A stretch of 64,000 nucleotides of DNA, taken from the NCBI GenBank assembly GCA_027704905.1, contig CM051001.1, forward strand, positions 36,805,565 through 36,869,564. The letters run 5' to 3'. This DNA comes from Muraenolepis orangiensis. Lineage: Eukaryota > Chordata > Actinopteri > Gadiformes > Muraenolepididae. Under the pieces are notes generated by a model. That model saw only the letters and a list, made by a program, of their open reading frames with translations, made no database searches and was not told where the DNA came from. Positions 11,641 through 21,595 of this stretch are shown here, in pieces. Positions within the stretch are counted from its first letter, which is position 1. Every line of letters begins with the position of its first letter. Position numbers and translations under genes: made by a program.

Positions 11641-13422
11641 ATGCCAAATCCTCCTATTACTCCAACCTCATCAGCACTGGTAACAACAGAGTTCTCTTCT
11701 CCACAGTCAGACACCTACTTCAGCCTCCTCAAACCCGCCCTCCAGACATCTCCACAGATCGATTTCTTTTTTTTTCATTCTAAAATTAACACCATTCACC
11801 TACAGCTGGCCTCATCATGCACCTCCTCAAGTGATCCACCCTGGATGGTTACCACTGGCCAACAACTCATCAGCTCCCTCTCCAACTTCACCCCAGCATC
11901 GGAATACACCATCTCAGAGCTCATCCGTAAAGCCAAAACCACCACCTGTCAGCTTGATCCTCTTCCCACCACCCTGGTCAAGGCTTGTCTACCAGCCATA
12001 ACACCCATGGTCACTGACATAATTAACTCATCCCTCACCTCTGGAATTGTACCCCCCTCCCTCAAACTGGCTGCAATCACTCCCATCCTCAAAAAACCCG
12101 GTACTGACCCAGCCGATCTGAACCACTACAGGCCCATCTCCAACCTACCCTTCATCTCCAAGACCCTTGAGAGGGTGGTTGCCGCACAGCTTCAGTCCCA
12201 CCTGGAAATAAATAACCTCCATGAACCCTTTCAATCCGGTTTCCGCCAAAAACACAGCACTGAAACGGCACTGGTTAAAATCACTGACGACCTCCTCCGT
12301 GCAGCGGACTCTGGACTTCTCACCATCCTCATCCTCCTCGACCTCAGCGCTGCATTCGACACCATTTCCCACCCACTACTCCTGGACCGCCTGGCTGGCA
12401 TTGGGATCACTGGTGTTGCACTCTCCTGGTTCACATCATACCTCACTGACAGACAACAGTTTGTACAACTCGGGAACCAAAAGTCAGGGTGTTCTGTTGC
12501 ACTGGGTGTCCCCCAGGGGTCAGTACTGGGTCCACTCCTATTCATCACATATCTCCTCCCCCTGGGCAAAATCCTTCGTCACCATGGGGTTCACTTTCAC
12601 TGTTACGCCGACGACACACAGGTCTACATTTCCTCCAAACCCTCCACTGCCCTGCCCCCCACCTCCCTCACCACCTGTCTAGAGGACATCAGGAGCTGGA
12701 TGAGCAGGAATTTCCTCAAGCTCAACGCTAGTAAAACTGAGGCCCTGCTCATCGGCTCCAAATCCACCCTCACCAAGTCACAAAACAACCCAGCTCCAAA
12801 CATCATCATCGACGGCTTCCCCATACCATTCTCTTCCCAAGTAAAAAGCCTGTCATTCTGGACGGCTCCCTCTCATTTGTACCACACATTAAAAACATCA
12901 CTCGCACTGCCTTCTTCCATCTTCGGAACATCTCTGAAATCCTGGTCCAACTCATTTGTCACGTCCCGGATTGATTACTGCAATGCACTTCTGACTGGCC
13001 TTCCCATCAAACTCCTCAACAGACTGCAAATAATTCAGAACTCTGCTGCCCGGATCATCACCCGCACTAACTCATCTGACCACATCACCTCCGTTCTCAT
13101 TCAACTACACTGGCTTCCTGTGCGCTACCGGATTGACTATAAAAACCTCTTACTCACCTACAAAGCTCTCCACAATCTAACCCCCATCTACATCACTGAC
13201 CTCCTTCAGGAGTACACCCCCTCCCGCACCCTCCGCTATTCCTCCGTTGGACTTCTCACCGTCCCCAGCTCACGCCTCAGCACCATGGGTGCTCGAGCTT
13301 TCAGTTGCTCGGCTCCCAGACTCTGGAACTCCCTGCCACTACACATCCGACAGTCTGATTCTATAACAACCTACAAAACCCAACTAAAAACCCATCTGTT
13401 TAAACTGGCTTATCCCTTATGA
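11641..13422 (+). pseudogene. L2 LINE reverse transcriptase, long open frame of about 590 residues
   Basis: The frame contains LDPLPTTLVKACLPAI, YRPISNLPFISKTLERVV, LLDLSAAFDTISH, GVPQGSVLGPLLF and the catalytic CYADDTQVYI near 12600-12630. The typical C-terminal block (SRIDYCNALLTGLP, LHWLPVRYRIDYK, NSLPLHIRQS) ends at 13422. The reverse transcriptase looks intact, except for a likely small deletion around 12860, where the usual LGVILD theme reads SLSFWTAPSH. It is separated from the endonuclease by frameshifts, so the element is inactive. Confidence 0.87.
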
Positions 13423-13624
13423 ACGGTACCATCTTTCTTCCTTTCTTCATTTTACTTCCTGTTGTTTGTCTTGTTTTAAACCCTGCGGACACTTTGTGAA
13501 GTCCACTGTTTTTACTTTTTTATATTTTTATAATTTTAATTTGACTGTAGCATACATGCTCTGTAAGGTGTCCTTGGGTGTCTTGAAAGGCGCCCAACAA
13601 ATAAAATGTATTATTATTATTATT

Positions 13625-13903
13625 ATCACCACCTGGTACGGGAACTGCACTGCACTCGATTGCAGAACGCTTCAAAGGGTGGTGCGGATGGCCCAGTATA
13701 TCGTTGGAGGCGAGCTTCCCTCCCTCCTTGATATATACCACAAGTGGTGTGTGGCCAAGGCCAAACGCATCATAAAAGACAATGCCCACCCCAGCCACGA
13801 ACTGTACTCACTTTTACTGTCAGGCAGGCGATACCGCAGTATCAAGTGCCGCACAGACAGCTTCCACAGTCAGGCCATCAGGCTGCTGAACAAGGGTGTA
13901 TAG
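13625..13903 (+). pseudogene. 3' end of the interrupted CR1/Rex1-like LINE, duplicating 9847-10113
   Basis: Begins ATCACCACCTGGTACGGG and repeats about 257 bp already present at 9847-10113, then continues past the earlier break to LLNKGV and a TAG stop at 13901-13903. It has a 12-bp deletion between two ACAGAC words compared with the first copy. It forms the right flank of the Maui insertion. Confidence 0.85.
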
Positions 13904-14570
13904 CAGGGGTCCCCAAACTTTTTTCTGTGAGGGCCACATAACTTTTCCCTTCTCTGATGGGGGCCGGGGTCAGTTTGTAACAGAAAAAGTGTGACGATCG
14001 CAGGGGTGCCTAAACGTAAACATTTATTGTTTTCCAGAAAGCCACACATAACCAAATATTAATAACCCTTTCCGGGATCTTCACAGAAAAAAAAGTCAGG
14101 AAATAAATAATAACACTATTAATGAAATAAATAACACTATGTATGAAATAAATAATAACCAAATAACCCTCTCTGGGTTCTTCACAGAAAAAAGTCACGA
14201 AATAAATAACACTATTTGTGAAATTAATAATAACCAAATAACCCTCTCTGGGTTCTTCACAGAAAAAAAGTCCACTGAACATTAACTTTCTGTTGTGCCG
14301 TGCACAATCTTAACAGGTAAAAGTTTAGCTTAGTTGTCAGAGCAGAATCTCTTACTCAAATGACTCATATGAGCAGTCTCTCAAAGTTCTTGTGTTCCTT
14401 CCTTATAATCCTTTTGTAGGTTCCAGTAGGCTTGTAGACACCGCTGTTTGCAGCTCTCTCTCATCAACTTCCCTGTGAAAACCACAAAGCAAGCAGGCTG
14501 AGAAACCGAACTAAGTGATACAGCACCTACACAGCACAATACATTTCACTACCAGTATGGATATGAACTG
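13904..14570. mobile_element. One end of a hAT element with internal tandem repeats
   Basis: Starts with the hAT-type terminus CAGGGGTCCCCAAACTTTTT followed by GTGAGGGCCACA, a common fish hAT end. A block with CTCTCTGGGTTCTTCACAG repeats about three times at 14049-14275, with spacings near 100 and 77 bp. No matching opposite terminus was found, so the right boundary is uncertain. Confidence 0.6.
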
Positions 14571-14639
14571 ATTTAAAACAAAACGTACTATAATTGAGAT
14601 GTTTGTGTTAGAATCATTTTATTTTCTTACATCTATTAA

Positions 14640-14846
14640 AATATTTGGATATCTATATACAAGAAATATTTGGATTGGAACTATTTTAGACTTTAGTAAC
14701 TCATTTCAGCCACTAGGGGGGGCAATGCCCCTTCCCTCCCGCAAACCCCGCGTATGGGGTTGGCGAGAAGTAATGAGGGTTGATGCTGCCCTCTGGTGTA
14801 GACAGGGTGAATAACAATTGTGACACTCTTTTTGATTGCTACACTT
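14640..14846. repeat. Repeat shared with 56548-56700 and, inverted, with 63899-64000
   Basis: CAGCCACTAGGGGGGGCAAT and the following 130 bp recur at about 56559-56700. The left part (AATATTTGGATTGGAACTAT...CACTAGGGGGG) recurs in reverse at the end of the window. It belongs to the upstream flank of receptor copies A and C, so it probably travelled with the segmental duplication. Confidence 0.7.

Positions 14847-14903
<57 letters not shown>
14847..14903. repeat. (TAG)n microsatellite upstream of receptor copy A
   Basis: About 19 perfect TAG units. Related but longer tracts lie at the same relative place upstream of copy B (49733-49946) and copy C (56761-56958). Confidence 0.95.
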
Positions 14904-14905
<2 letters not shown>

Positions 14906-15100
14906 ATTCATGGATATTATGACAGTGTTAATATGAATTAATATGAAATGTCCTAATTTGTTTGTATAGTAGTTTGAATTGCATGTTAGAAGATTGCCGA
15001 GTCTGCACTAAAAACAAATGTACTGTTAACACATCTTATTCTAAAAAGGTAATGGCCCTTTTAGTAAAACTGTGGTGAATATTGCAGACCTTTAACTAAG

Positions 15101-15120
15101 CGTACTTCCTCTTCTTGGCT
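15101..15120 (+). promoter_or_regulatory. Putative ETS/PU.1 site upstream of receptor copy A
   Basis: ACTTCCTC (15104-15111) is the reverse complement of the PU.1/ETS core GAGGAAGT. It lies about 60 bp before the start codon and is conserved in all three copies. In B and C it is followed by ATTGG, an inverted CCAAT box; in A this reads CTTGG. No TATA box is seen. A leukocyte promoter is an inference. Confidence 0.4.
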
Positions 15121-15172
15121 CATGTGAATATAGGCTCCAGCAGTGGAACTCAACGGAGACAACACAGGCAAA

Positions 15173-15221
15173 ATGCTCTACAGGGCGGCTGTGCTTGTGT
15201 TCCTGGTTGGAGTGACCGACG
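15173..15221 (+). CDS. Receptor A exon 1: start codon and signal peptide
   Basis: ATG at 15173 gives MLYRAAVLVFLVGVTD, a short hydrophobic leader ending in phase 1 at a GTGAG donor. The same 49-nt exon is intact in copy C and one base shorter in copy B. Confidence 0.75.
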
Positions 15222-17719
15222 GTGAGATTCTTATGACATTACTCTATTGGGTCATAATGTGTTTAATATCATTAATTTGTCAGTTATGGCATTCTATGAG
15301 TTAAACAAAAGGAACAAAAAACAAGTAGTTGTTTTTCAACATGTGTAGGGTTAAAAGTAAAGTTTTTTTGTTGGTATGTTTATATTATATATTATATGTT
15401 TATATTAGGGCTGTCAAAATTAACGCGTTAACGCATGTGAGATTTTAACGCGCACTATTTTTTTAAACTCAGACTAATCATAGTATCCGGATTAGACGGC
15501 TCCTGCCTCAGTATTTCCAGCGCGCATGTGCACCTGTGAATGAGTTGAGAGGCAGGCGTTAAACTAACAGAATGATGAGGAGACGCACCGCAGAGCGCTG
15601 GGCGGAACATTTCACTTTAAAACATCGCGCTCGCAATATAATGGCGGTAGCAAATAAACGTTCTTCTGAGCATATGCCCTGTAAAGCACACATCATACAG
15701 AGGGCCGTTGCTCTCTCCCTCCGCGACTGTGGATGTGATGGGGCTTTAGCAAATTGCCGTAAAATAGTTGGACATTTCAAACACAGTCCTGCAAACACAA
15801 GGGAGCTGAAAGTCCGACAGCAAGCCTCTCATGGGCAGAAGGAGGAGCCACTAAGCTAAGGGCAATACTAAGCTCTCCCTGAGACCTTTTGGCTTAGAAA
15901 AACTAAAGTGAAAAGTAACAAATAAAATAATACAAATCTTGATCTCTAACTGCTTTTAGCATTTCATTCTTCCATACCTGCATTTGTTTTGCCACCCACA
16001 AAAAACAAAACTACAAGAAAATGTTTATTTTAAACTTTAAAAAAATAGTTTGTGATTAATCCGATTCAATATTGTTGCTCTATTGACAGCACTAGTTTAT
16101 ATATTTGGGGTCAATTCTAATTCAGTACATTCTGTTTAGATATCCTAAATCAGTACTTCAATAAATCAGCCTTCTCCACACTGTGAGATCACACGTGTGT
16201 TACAGCAGAACATAACAGCATTACGGACATTATCAAGAGTGTATTTTATTTGTTTAATGAAGAAGGGAAATGACGTCATTCAAATCGAACAATTATACAA
16301 TATTTTTTAACATTTAACATGCCCCCCTGCGGATATTTCATTCTAAATGTCAATCCCTTGTTATAGTAATAGTAACAAGAGAGTCCCTATAGTGCTGGTG
16401 AGAGAGAGATCTGTGAGTCTGAGAGAGATATATGTGTGGTTTTACTCAACGCCCAGGTGTGAAGGTCTTCTGCAACGCGACCAGGCCCCATGGGGACGTG
16501 AACGTCACCCAGTGCTTCGGACCTCTTGGAGGAGCTGTGGAGGTCCAGCTCTTCACTCCGTTCTTACAAGACTATCAAACTATACTGAAGAAAAACGGAG
16601 TCTACCAACACAGCAGCCAACACTTTGAACTGAGCACTGGAATATTTACTGTGAAGGACATCAAAAGGTCAGATGACGCTGAATATTCCATTGAGATATA
16701 TAATGACAATGGAACTTCAATAGCCATGGGAATTTGTTCTTTGTCCGTTCAAGGTGAGTAACTATATTACTATTTCGGTATCATTCTTGCGCAACAGGAT
16801 TACACATTTGAGGGAAACGGCATGTTTACCTCATTATGGATTAATTAGACACTGACTGACATCTGACATAAACTTCCAGAAACACTGCTGGCTGTCAAGC
16901 TCAGTGTCAATATTATTGGTAATATCACATGCAATTCTGTAGGCCTACTATATGAATGTTGTTTATAAACTCCTCCCTGTGCTGATATATAATTAATGTT
17001 GGCAACATTTGATATAAAGAGATGTCTGTGTGTCCTTTTAAAAATGTTCTTTATTACTTAACTTTACTTTAGTGCTGAGGGAGAAGTTTCTTTTTACACT
17101 CCTACTGCACACGTTCTAGGTTGTGATATATTATGAGACCCAATGGTTTTATGTCCATCCTACTGTCACATTGTAAGACTCAACTCATCAGTTGGTTGCC
17201 CTTAGCACCGGTCTCCTCTCCCCTCCTGTCCTTGGAGTGTCTGGCCAGCGGAGAGCAGAGGGTGTCCTGTTCCGCCGAGGGGGACGCACTCCGCTACGGA
17301 TGGAGTCTAGATGGAAACCCGCTGGTGGACACGCATCTCCTCTCTGGAAGCGGTGCCACTAGCAACATGACTCTGAAGCTGGGCCTGTCAGGAGTGATCA
17401 AATGCTCGGTCAGCAACGACGTCAGCATCTCCACGGCAAGCACAACCGTGTCTGTGTGTGTCGGTGAGTGAAAGATACAAGGACATAAATGGTGGATGAA
17501 AGGAACTTGGCTTCACTAGCAGGTGATTCATCACATGACTTATAACACTACCATTGTCTCTCTCGCTTAATTTATGTAAATTGCATCAATTTCATTGCTT
17601 CAATCAAATGGGACCTCTATATCACAGTGGGTGCATAGAGACAACAACACCGTATGCATTGAGACACCAGCCCAAGATGTGGGAAAGCAGACTAGCCCAT
17701 ACACACACCCGTGCACGCA

Positions 17720-17778
<59 letters not shown>

Positions 17779-17797
17779 TACATACTGTATATACTGT

Positions 17798-17838
<41 letters not shown>

Positions 17839-18311
17839 GTCAGTGATAAAGGGATTTTAGCAACCATTGTGAATGATGAAGTAAGTCTACTTTCCTATTA
17901 TGTGTATAAATGTATGTAACTATATAGATGTTTGTCCTCTGTCTGCCATACCTTTTTCCCAGAGCGCATCCATATAATAATAAATGGTTTTCGGGCAGCG
18001 ATAGCGCTGCTGCTAACAGTTGCATTGGGAGTCTACTGTGCGCGACGGAAGAAAACCTCGAAAGGTACAACATGGCGGGCTCTTTGCTACATACTACATT
18101 AAGTAGAGTCTAATGTTGCGTAACAAGTAAAGTCACTGTTACACTGTAATGGAATGGAATGGAATACTGTCATATTTTGGGAGGTAATAGACATTGCAAC
18201 ACCTCTTGGGTTAAAACTACGTTCTGCTCTCTCAGTTCCTCCTTTTTTCTGTTTGTACTCTCAGCCCCGAAGGACCAGACCCTAACAGCTGGAAACACAC
18301 ACGTCTGGTGA
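15173..18311 (+). CDS. CD2/SLAM-family-like receptor, copy A (ITIM-less, five predicted exons)
   Basis: Predicted exons are 15173-15221 (signal peptide), 16457-16753 (IgV), 17206-17463 (IgC2), 17963-18064 (transmembrane) and 18265-18311 (short tail). All internal junctions are GT-AG in phase 1. The exon lengths sum to 753 nt, giving 250 residues plus stop with no frame break. SLAM/CD2-family proteins bind each other or relatives on leukocytes through the IgV domain; that role is inferred from architecture. Exon 4 is still visible (17590-17690), but its acceptor CATAG has become CGCTT, and skipping it keeps the frame. The ITIM-coding part of exon 6 is deleted, and a new CTCTCAG acceptor would give a 15-residue tail without tyrosine. 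A hAT element sits in intron 1. It could be a functional truncated receptor or a pseudogene. Confidence 0.68.
15406..16094. mobile_element. Internally deleted hAT transposon in intron 1 of receptor A
   Basis: The ends are TAGGGCTGTCAA and TTGACAGCACTA, imperfect inverted termini. They are flanked by an exact 8-bp duplication GTTTATAT (15398-15405 and 16095-16102), as expected for hAT. The same intron in copies B and C shows the uninterrupted target GTTTATATATTTGGGG. A 96-codon frame (15572-15859) reads HIIQRAVALSLRDCGCDGAL and KIVGHFKHSPANTRELK, a ZBED4-like hAT transposase middle, so this is a deletion derivative of a larger element. Confidence 0.9.
15572..15859 (+). pseudogene. hAT transposase internal fragment (ZBED4-like)
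   Basis: The frame contains KAHIIQRAVALSLRDCG and CRKIVGHFKHSPANTRELK, then QQASHGQKEEPL. In full-length hAT transposases this segment precedes the conserved TRWNS motif, which is missing here. The zinc finger and dimerisation domain are also missing. It is a remnant and cannot act. Confidence 0.72.
16457..16753 (+). CDS. Receptor A exon 2: IgV-like domain
   Basis: Encodes 99 residues from GVKVFCNATRPHGDVNVTQC to MGICSLSVQ. It has the CD2/SLAM theme LGGAVEVQL and the F-strand pattern STGIFTVKDIKRSDDAEYSI. Potential N-glycosylation sites are NAT, NVT and NGT. It is ten residues shorter than in B and C, where the segment before FDLSTGIF reads RTIQVENYS. Confidence 0.75.
17206..17463 (+). CDS. 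Receptor A exon 3: IgC2-like domain
   Basis: Encodes 86 residues starting APVSSPLLSLECLASGEQRV. Cysteines in SLEC, RVSCSAEG, VIKCSVSN and SVCV give two pairs, as in SLAM-family C2 domains, and YGWSLDG holds the core tryptophan. The acceptor CCCTTAG and donor GTGAG are good, in phase 1-1. Confidence 0.78.
17590..17690 (+). pseudogene. Receptor A exon 4 relic
   Basis: Homologous to B exon 4 (SNGTSISQWVHRDNNTVCIET is readable), but the acceptor is lost and the exon runs into an (AC)n tract in place of a donor. Confidence 0.65.
17719..17834. repeat. (AC)n followed by (TA)n microsatellite in receptor A intron
   Basis: About 29 AC units to 17776, a short CATACTGTATATACTGTATA link, then (TA)n to 17834. 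The same arrangement, with longer AC tracts, follows exon 4 in copies B and C. Confidence 0.93.
17963..18064 (+). CDS. Receptor A exon 5: transmembrane segment
   Basis: Encodes ERIHIIINGFRAAIALLLTV then ALGVYCARRKKTSK: a hydrophobic helix of about 20 residues with an internal NGFR, followed by a basic stop-transfer cluster. An Arg inside the helix is unusual and could allow pairing with an acidic adaptor; this is inference. Confidence 0.7.
18265..18311 (+). CDS. Receptor A predicted last exon with new C-terminus
   Basis: After a pyrimidine-rich CCTTTTTTCTGTTTGTACTCTCAG the frame reads APKDQTLTAGNTHVW and stops. The acceptor lies within what is coding sequence (CLYSQP) in copy B. Use of this exon is a prediction. 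Confidence 0.35.
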
Positions 18312-18938
18312 TGTGGAGACGGCGATCGAGCCAGAGTGCCAGCGGCCCCGTTGGACCTTCTGAGCTGCCAGGAAGACTTCCGTCTTCCAGCGTCTAAAAG
18401 GCCACTTTCATTGAACCCCTGATGTTTCTGATGTTTATTCTGTGGGGACATTCATGAGGACGTTTTGGCTGAACCTACATTGGACTTAGTGCACTATCAT
18501 CATCACCTTCATGTCAATTATTGTATTTATTATTTAGTTGTTAGACTTCTTAACCATTTTACTAATATTTGTTTAATCTTCTAACATGAAAAGAAACAAA
18601 TTAACTGAGCAGTTATGAATACATTTTTCTGTCACGCAGGTGAAGGTGCTTGGATTAAAGTGTATACAAAAGTGTATAAAATATGTTCTACGGTTCATTT
18701 TAACATTAACAACCACTAAAACACAGAAGTCACACGCGTTTACTTCTGCACTAAGTAGGACACTGGTTATTAATATTTACAAACCTACTGTAACAACCCT
18801 GAGCATTTTCTTATTTTGTGCCTGCTATAAATTGGACCGTGAGTGCTTATTTAATAGTTTTCAATGTAACACAAAATGTGTTTATGTGTACACTAAATGT
18901 TTTAAAAGGGTACATGGAAAATGAAAGCCTAACTGTTT

Positions 18939-18944
18939 AATAAA
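18939..18944 (+). terminator. Candidate polyadenylation signal for receptor A
   Basis: AATAAA lies about 630 bp after the predicted stop, beyond the region shared with copies B and C. It is the only canonical signal nearby on this strand. Confidence 0.35.
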
Positions 18945-19359
18945 ATCTAATTGATATTTCACTTTTCAGACTTTAACTTTATGGTTGCCAGTGTGCTTCA
19001 GTTGTGTGCGGCAGTGCCCTCATGTGTTAAAGACAAATACCCAACGTAACCATGTGTGATATTTTAAAGAGGTCAGAAACGGATTTGATGCGCTGTGTTG
19101 TTTGGCTTTATGGCAGCTTAAGTGTTTTCCGTTACTGTATGCGTAGTACGCCACGCAAACAGCGATGTTTCTTGTTTCCCATAAATGACGTCATTTCCAT
19201 GCATGCACAGTTTTACGGTTGGCAAAAGGTCCTTGTTATTGGTATATTTTACATGGAAAGCACGGCGTGCTCGACTGCTTAGCGCTATTTTGTAGTCACT
19301 GAATACTTGGCTCTATGGCTCAATCAAGTCGCTATAGATATTCTTCTAAACTAACGTAT

Positions 19360-19651
19360 TGTAGCGATGCGGTAATGGGTTGCTGTGTGTGTCAGTCAGC
19401 CGTCCCCTGTCTCTCAGCCAATCACAGAGCTGCGCAGTCGTGTGCGGGGCTGTGATTGGCTGAGCAGAGGGGGATGGCTTGCTGGTGTGTGACGTTGAAC
19501 CGGCGGCATGCCTGCGTGATATTAGTGTGTTTTAATAAAGTTGGTCATTCAACCTGTGTTCTGTAACCTGCGTGCAACGTTCTGCTGATAACAAGTAAAT
19601 TAAAGAACCGAGCACGTCAGTCCTGCCTCCGCCTTTTTGTGGAACATTACA
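19360..19651 (+). mobile_element. Possible solo LTR
   Basis: The segment starts TGTAGCGATGCGG and ends GGAACATTACA, with an AATAAA (19533-19538) about 115 bp before the end and a paired CCAAT-box hairpin at 19415-19462. It is followed by TTTGGTGAACGTTCGG, which could be a primer-binding site. No partner LTR and no target duplication were found. Confidence 0.35.
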
Positions 19652-20185
19652 GTTTGGTGAACGTTCGGCTTCACTTCCAGACCGGTTCGCATTAAAGAAT
19701 GTCAAAATAACCCCAGTCTTTGGCAAGATTTGAGCTTCGGTGATAATAACACCTGATCGCCACGTTAGGGAGAGACACAAAGGAGTCTCTCAAGGCTTTA
19801 CAATCACTGGAAGCTGATCAGTTTTTACTTAGTGGTCACTTTAAACCGCTATTTAACCGTTATTTCATGCAAAATGCATTTTATTATGAGTTTTTGAACG
19901 GTTTAAATTCCAATAACTCATATATAATAATAATGTCTACGATGTCTACGATAATTCGTAGACATTGAATATAGCATTGAATTGAATATAGCAAACTGTC
20001 CTCAAAAGTTTATAAACATGAACATAATCGTTACCCAATAAATGCTGACCTGACAGGAAGATGTACATATCATCCATCAGTCACTTTATTGTTATTTTTG
20101 ATTGTGTACAGTAACTTTGTAATAGGCCTTTAGTGTTGTAGAAAATCACTATTACTTATAATACTGCGGGAGGGAACGGGGAGTA

Positions 20186-20238
20186 AGCATTTCATTGTAC
20201 TTGTTGCACATGGATAATAAACATCTTGAATCTTGAGT
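20186..20238 (+). repeat. LINE-like 3' tail fragment
   Basis: AAGCATTTCATTGTACTTGT...AATAAACATCTTGAATCTTGAG resembles the 3' ends of CR1/Rex1-type fish retroposons. It is 5'-truncated to the tail. Confidence 0.4.
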
Positions 20239-21595
20239 ATATTGGCTGTGACGTCACGAGAAACATCGCTATAGAGTCATAATCTGGAAACCACGCCCAC
20301 CGGGGGGGGAACATTAAATCTCTCTCCATTGACTGAAACGTGTCTAAAAGCTGTCACGTGACATGATGCTCTACCAACAAGGTAAATAATACATTTATAT
20401 ATATTTATATTATAATACATTTTTCGGTTCGGCAGTTTGCTCAAATGCATGTTCAAATGCATCCTGTCACAAAGCAGCTTTTAGGCATGTTTCAGTTTTT
20501 TGTTAGAAGTCAAAAATGACAAGGAGGCATCTTCCCGCAATGCAAAGTCAATGGAGAGCGATCTATTGCCCCCCCCCTGGTGTGGGCCTGGCCTAAATGC
20601 GGTATGACTATAGTTGCAAAAAAATAATCTTTGCCCCCCCAGCGCAAATGTCAAACTCTGCCTATGGTTGATGTGTGCCAGGGCCAGGAGGATAGACAGG
20701 GAACTCCAATGGTAGTTGAGGCAGAGCAAACGTCTCATTTATTGTCTTCGAAAACACAAAACGGATCATCCAGTTAGCGATGCTACGTGCAACTAGCTCG
20801 CCCATAAAGTAGCTCAAACACATTAAACATCATTTCAACATTAAATTAACATATTCGGTTCAGTCATACAAATAAACACACTTAAAACCCGACGTGTTAA
20901 ATACAAATAATAACACACATAATGATATAAATAACTTAAACAAAGTACTTGCAGTAGTACAGCGCTCGGGAAACGTCCGTACCAGAGCCATAGAGATAAT
21001 AGAATTGTGACACTCCCATAGAAGCCCGTTGGGAGGAGGGATATCGGTCCAGCTTCCGGGTTATGGAGACTGCAATAGTTCACGTGGTTGGACCGCGTTC
21101 ATTTCTACTGCGTGTCACTCATTTCAGCGGTAAGTTAATGAAATAACGGCATTTTTTTAACTGTTTCCCATGTTAACTGTCGTTGATACAGTATATACTG
21201 TTATTTATTTGTAAGTTGTAACTATTTCATTTTTATATATTTATTCTGACCGAGCTTCCAGTGCCATGATGCTAACGTTAACGTTAGATCTGTGAACTCT
21301 TTGCCAGAAGAGGAGGCTAACTTAATGAAAATGTTCCTATTTCACTAATGAATTTCAGACAAATCACATTAAGTTATTGAAGTAGGGCAACATAACATAT
21401 TAGGTTGCTTGACCAACTGGTGTTATTTAGTTTATACGCTGGACCTGACGTTAGTTAGTCAGTTAATGTAGCCTACATTACTTTGAGAAACCAGAGCCAT
21501 AGCAATATATGTGACCTCCTGTCATGAACTGAGGGACAATGCCTAAAAACCCTTAGAATTCAATCTTTAAAATGCTATTAATAAATATAATTATA

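Larger units (their letters stand above)
10440..13626 (+). mobile_element. Maui/L2-type LINE, nearly full length, ORF broken
   Basis: The endonuclease half is at about 10620-11149 and the reverse transcriptase half at about 11640-13422. The 3' end has the Maui-type tail (GTAAGGTGTCCTTGGGTGTC...AATAAAATGT) and an (ATT)n terminal repeat at 13607-13626. It lies inside the older LINE copy at 8732-13903, whose sequence resumes at 13625. Confidence 0.88.
18960..21595. other. Intergenic DNA with scattered repeat traces
   Basis: No credible coding frame was seen. It holds a possible solo LTR (19360-19651), a LINE-like tail (20186-20238), a CRE-like GTGACGTCACG near 20248-20258, and GC-richer sequence with a donor-like CAGCGGTAAGT near 21127. 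A host 5' exon around 20960-21135 cannot be excluded but is not supported. Confidence 0.5.

Noticed and set aside
18170..18451. 93-residue minus-strand frame repeated at 63116-63328
   Set aside because: It lies antisense to the receptor 3' UTR and recurs only because that UTR is duplicated.
19052..19282. 76-residue plus-strand frame
   Set aside because: No recognisable motif, no splice context, and composition like random AT-rich DNA.
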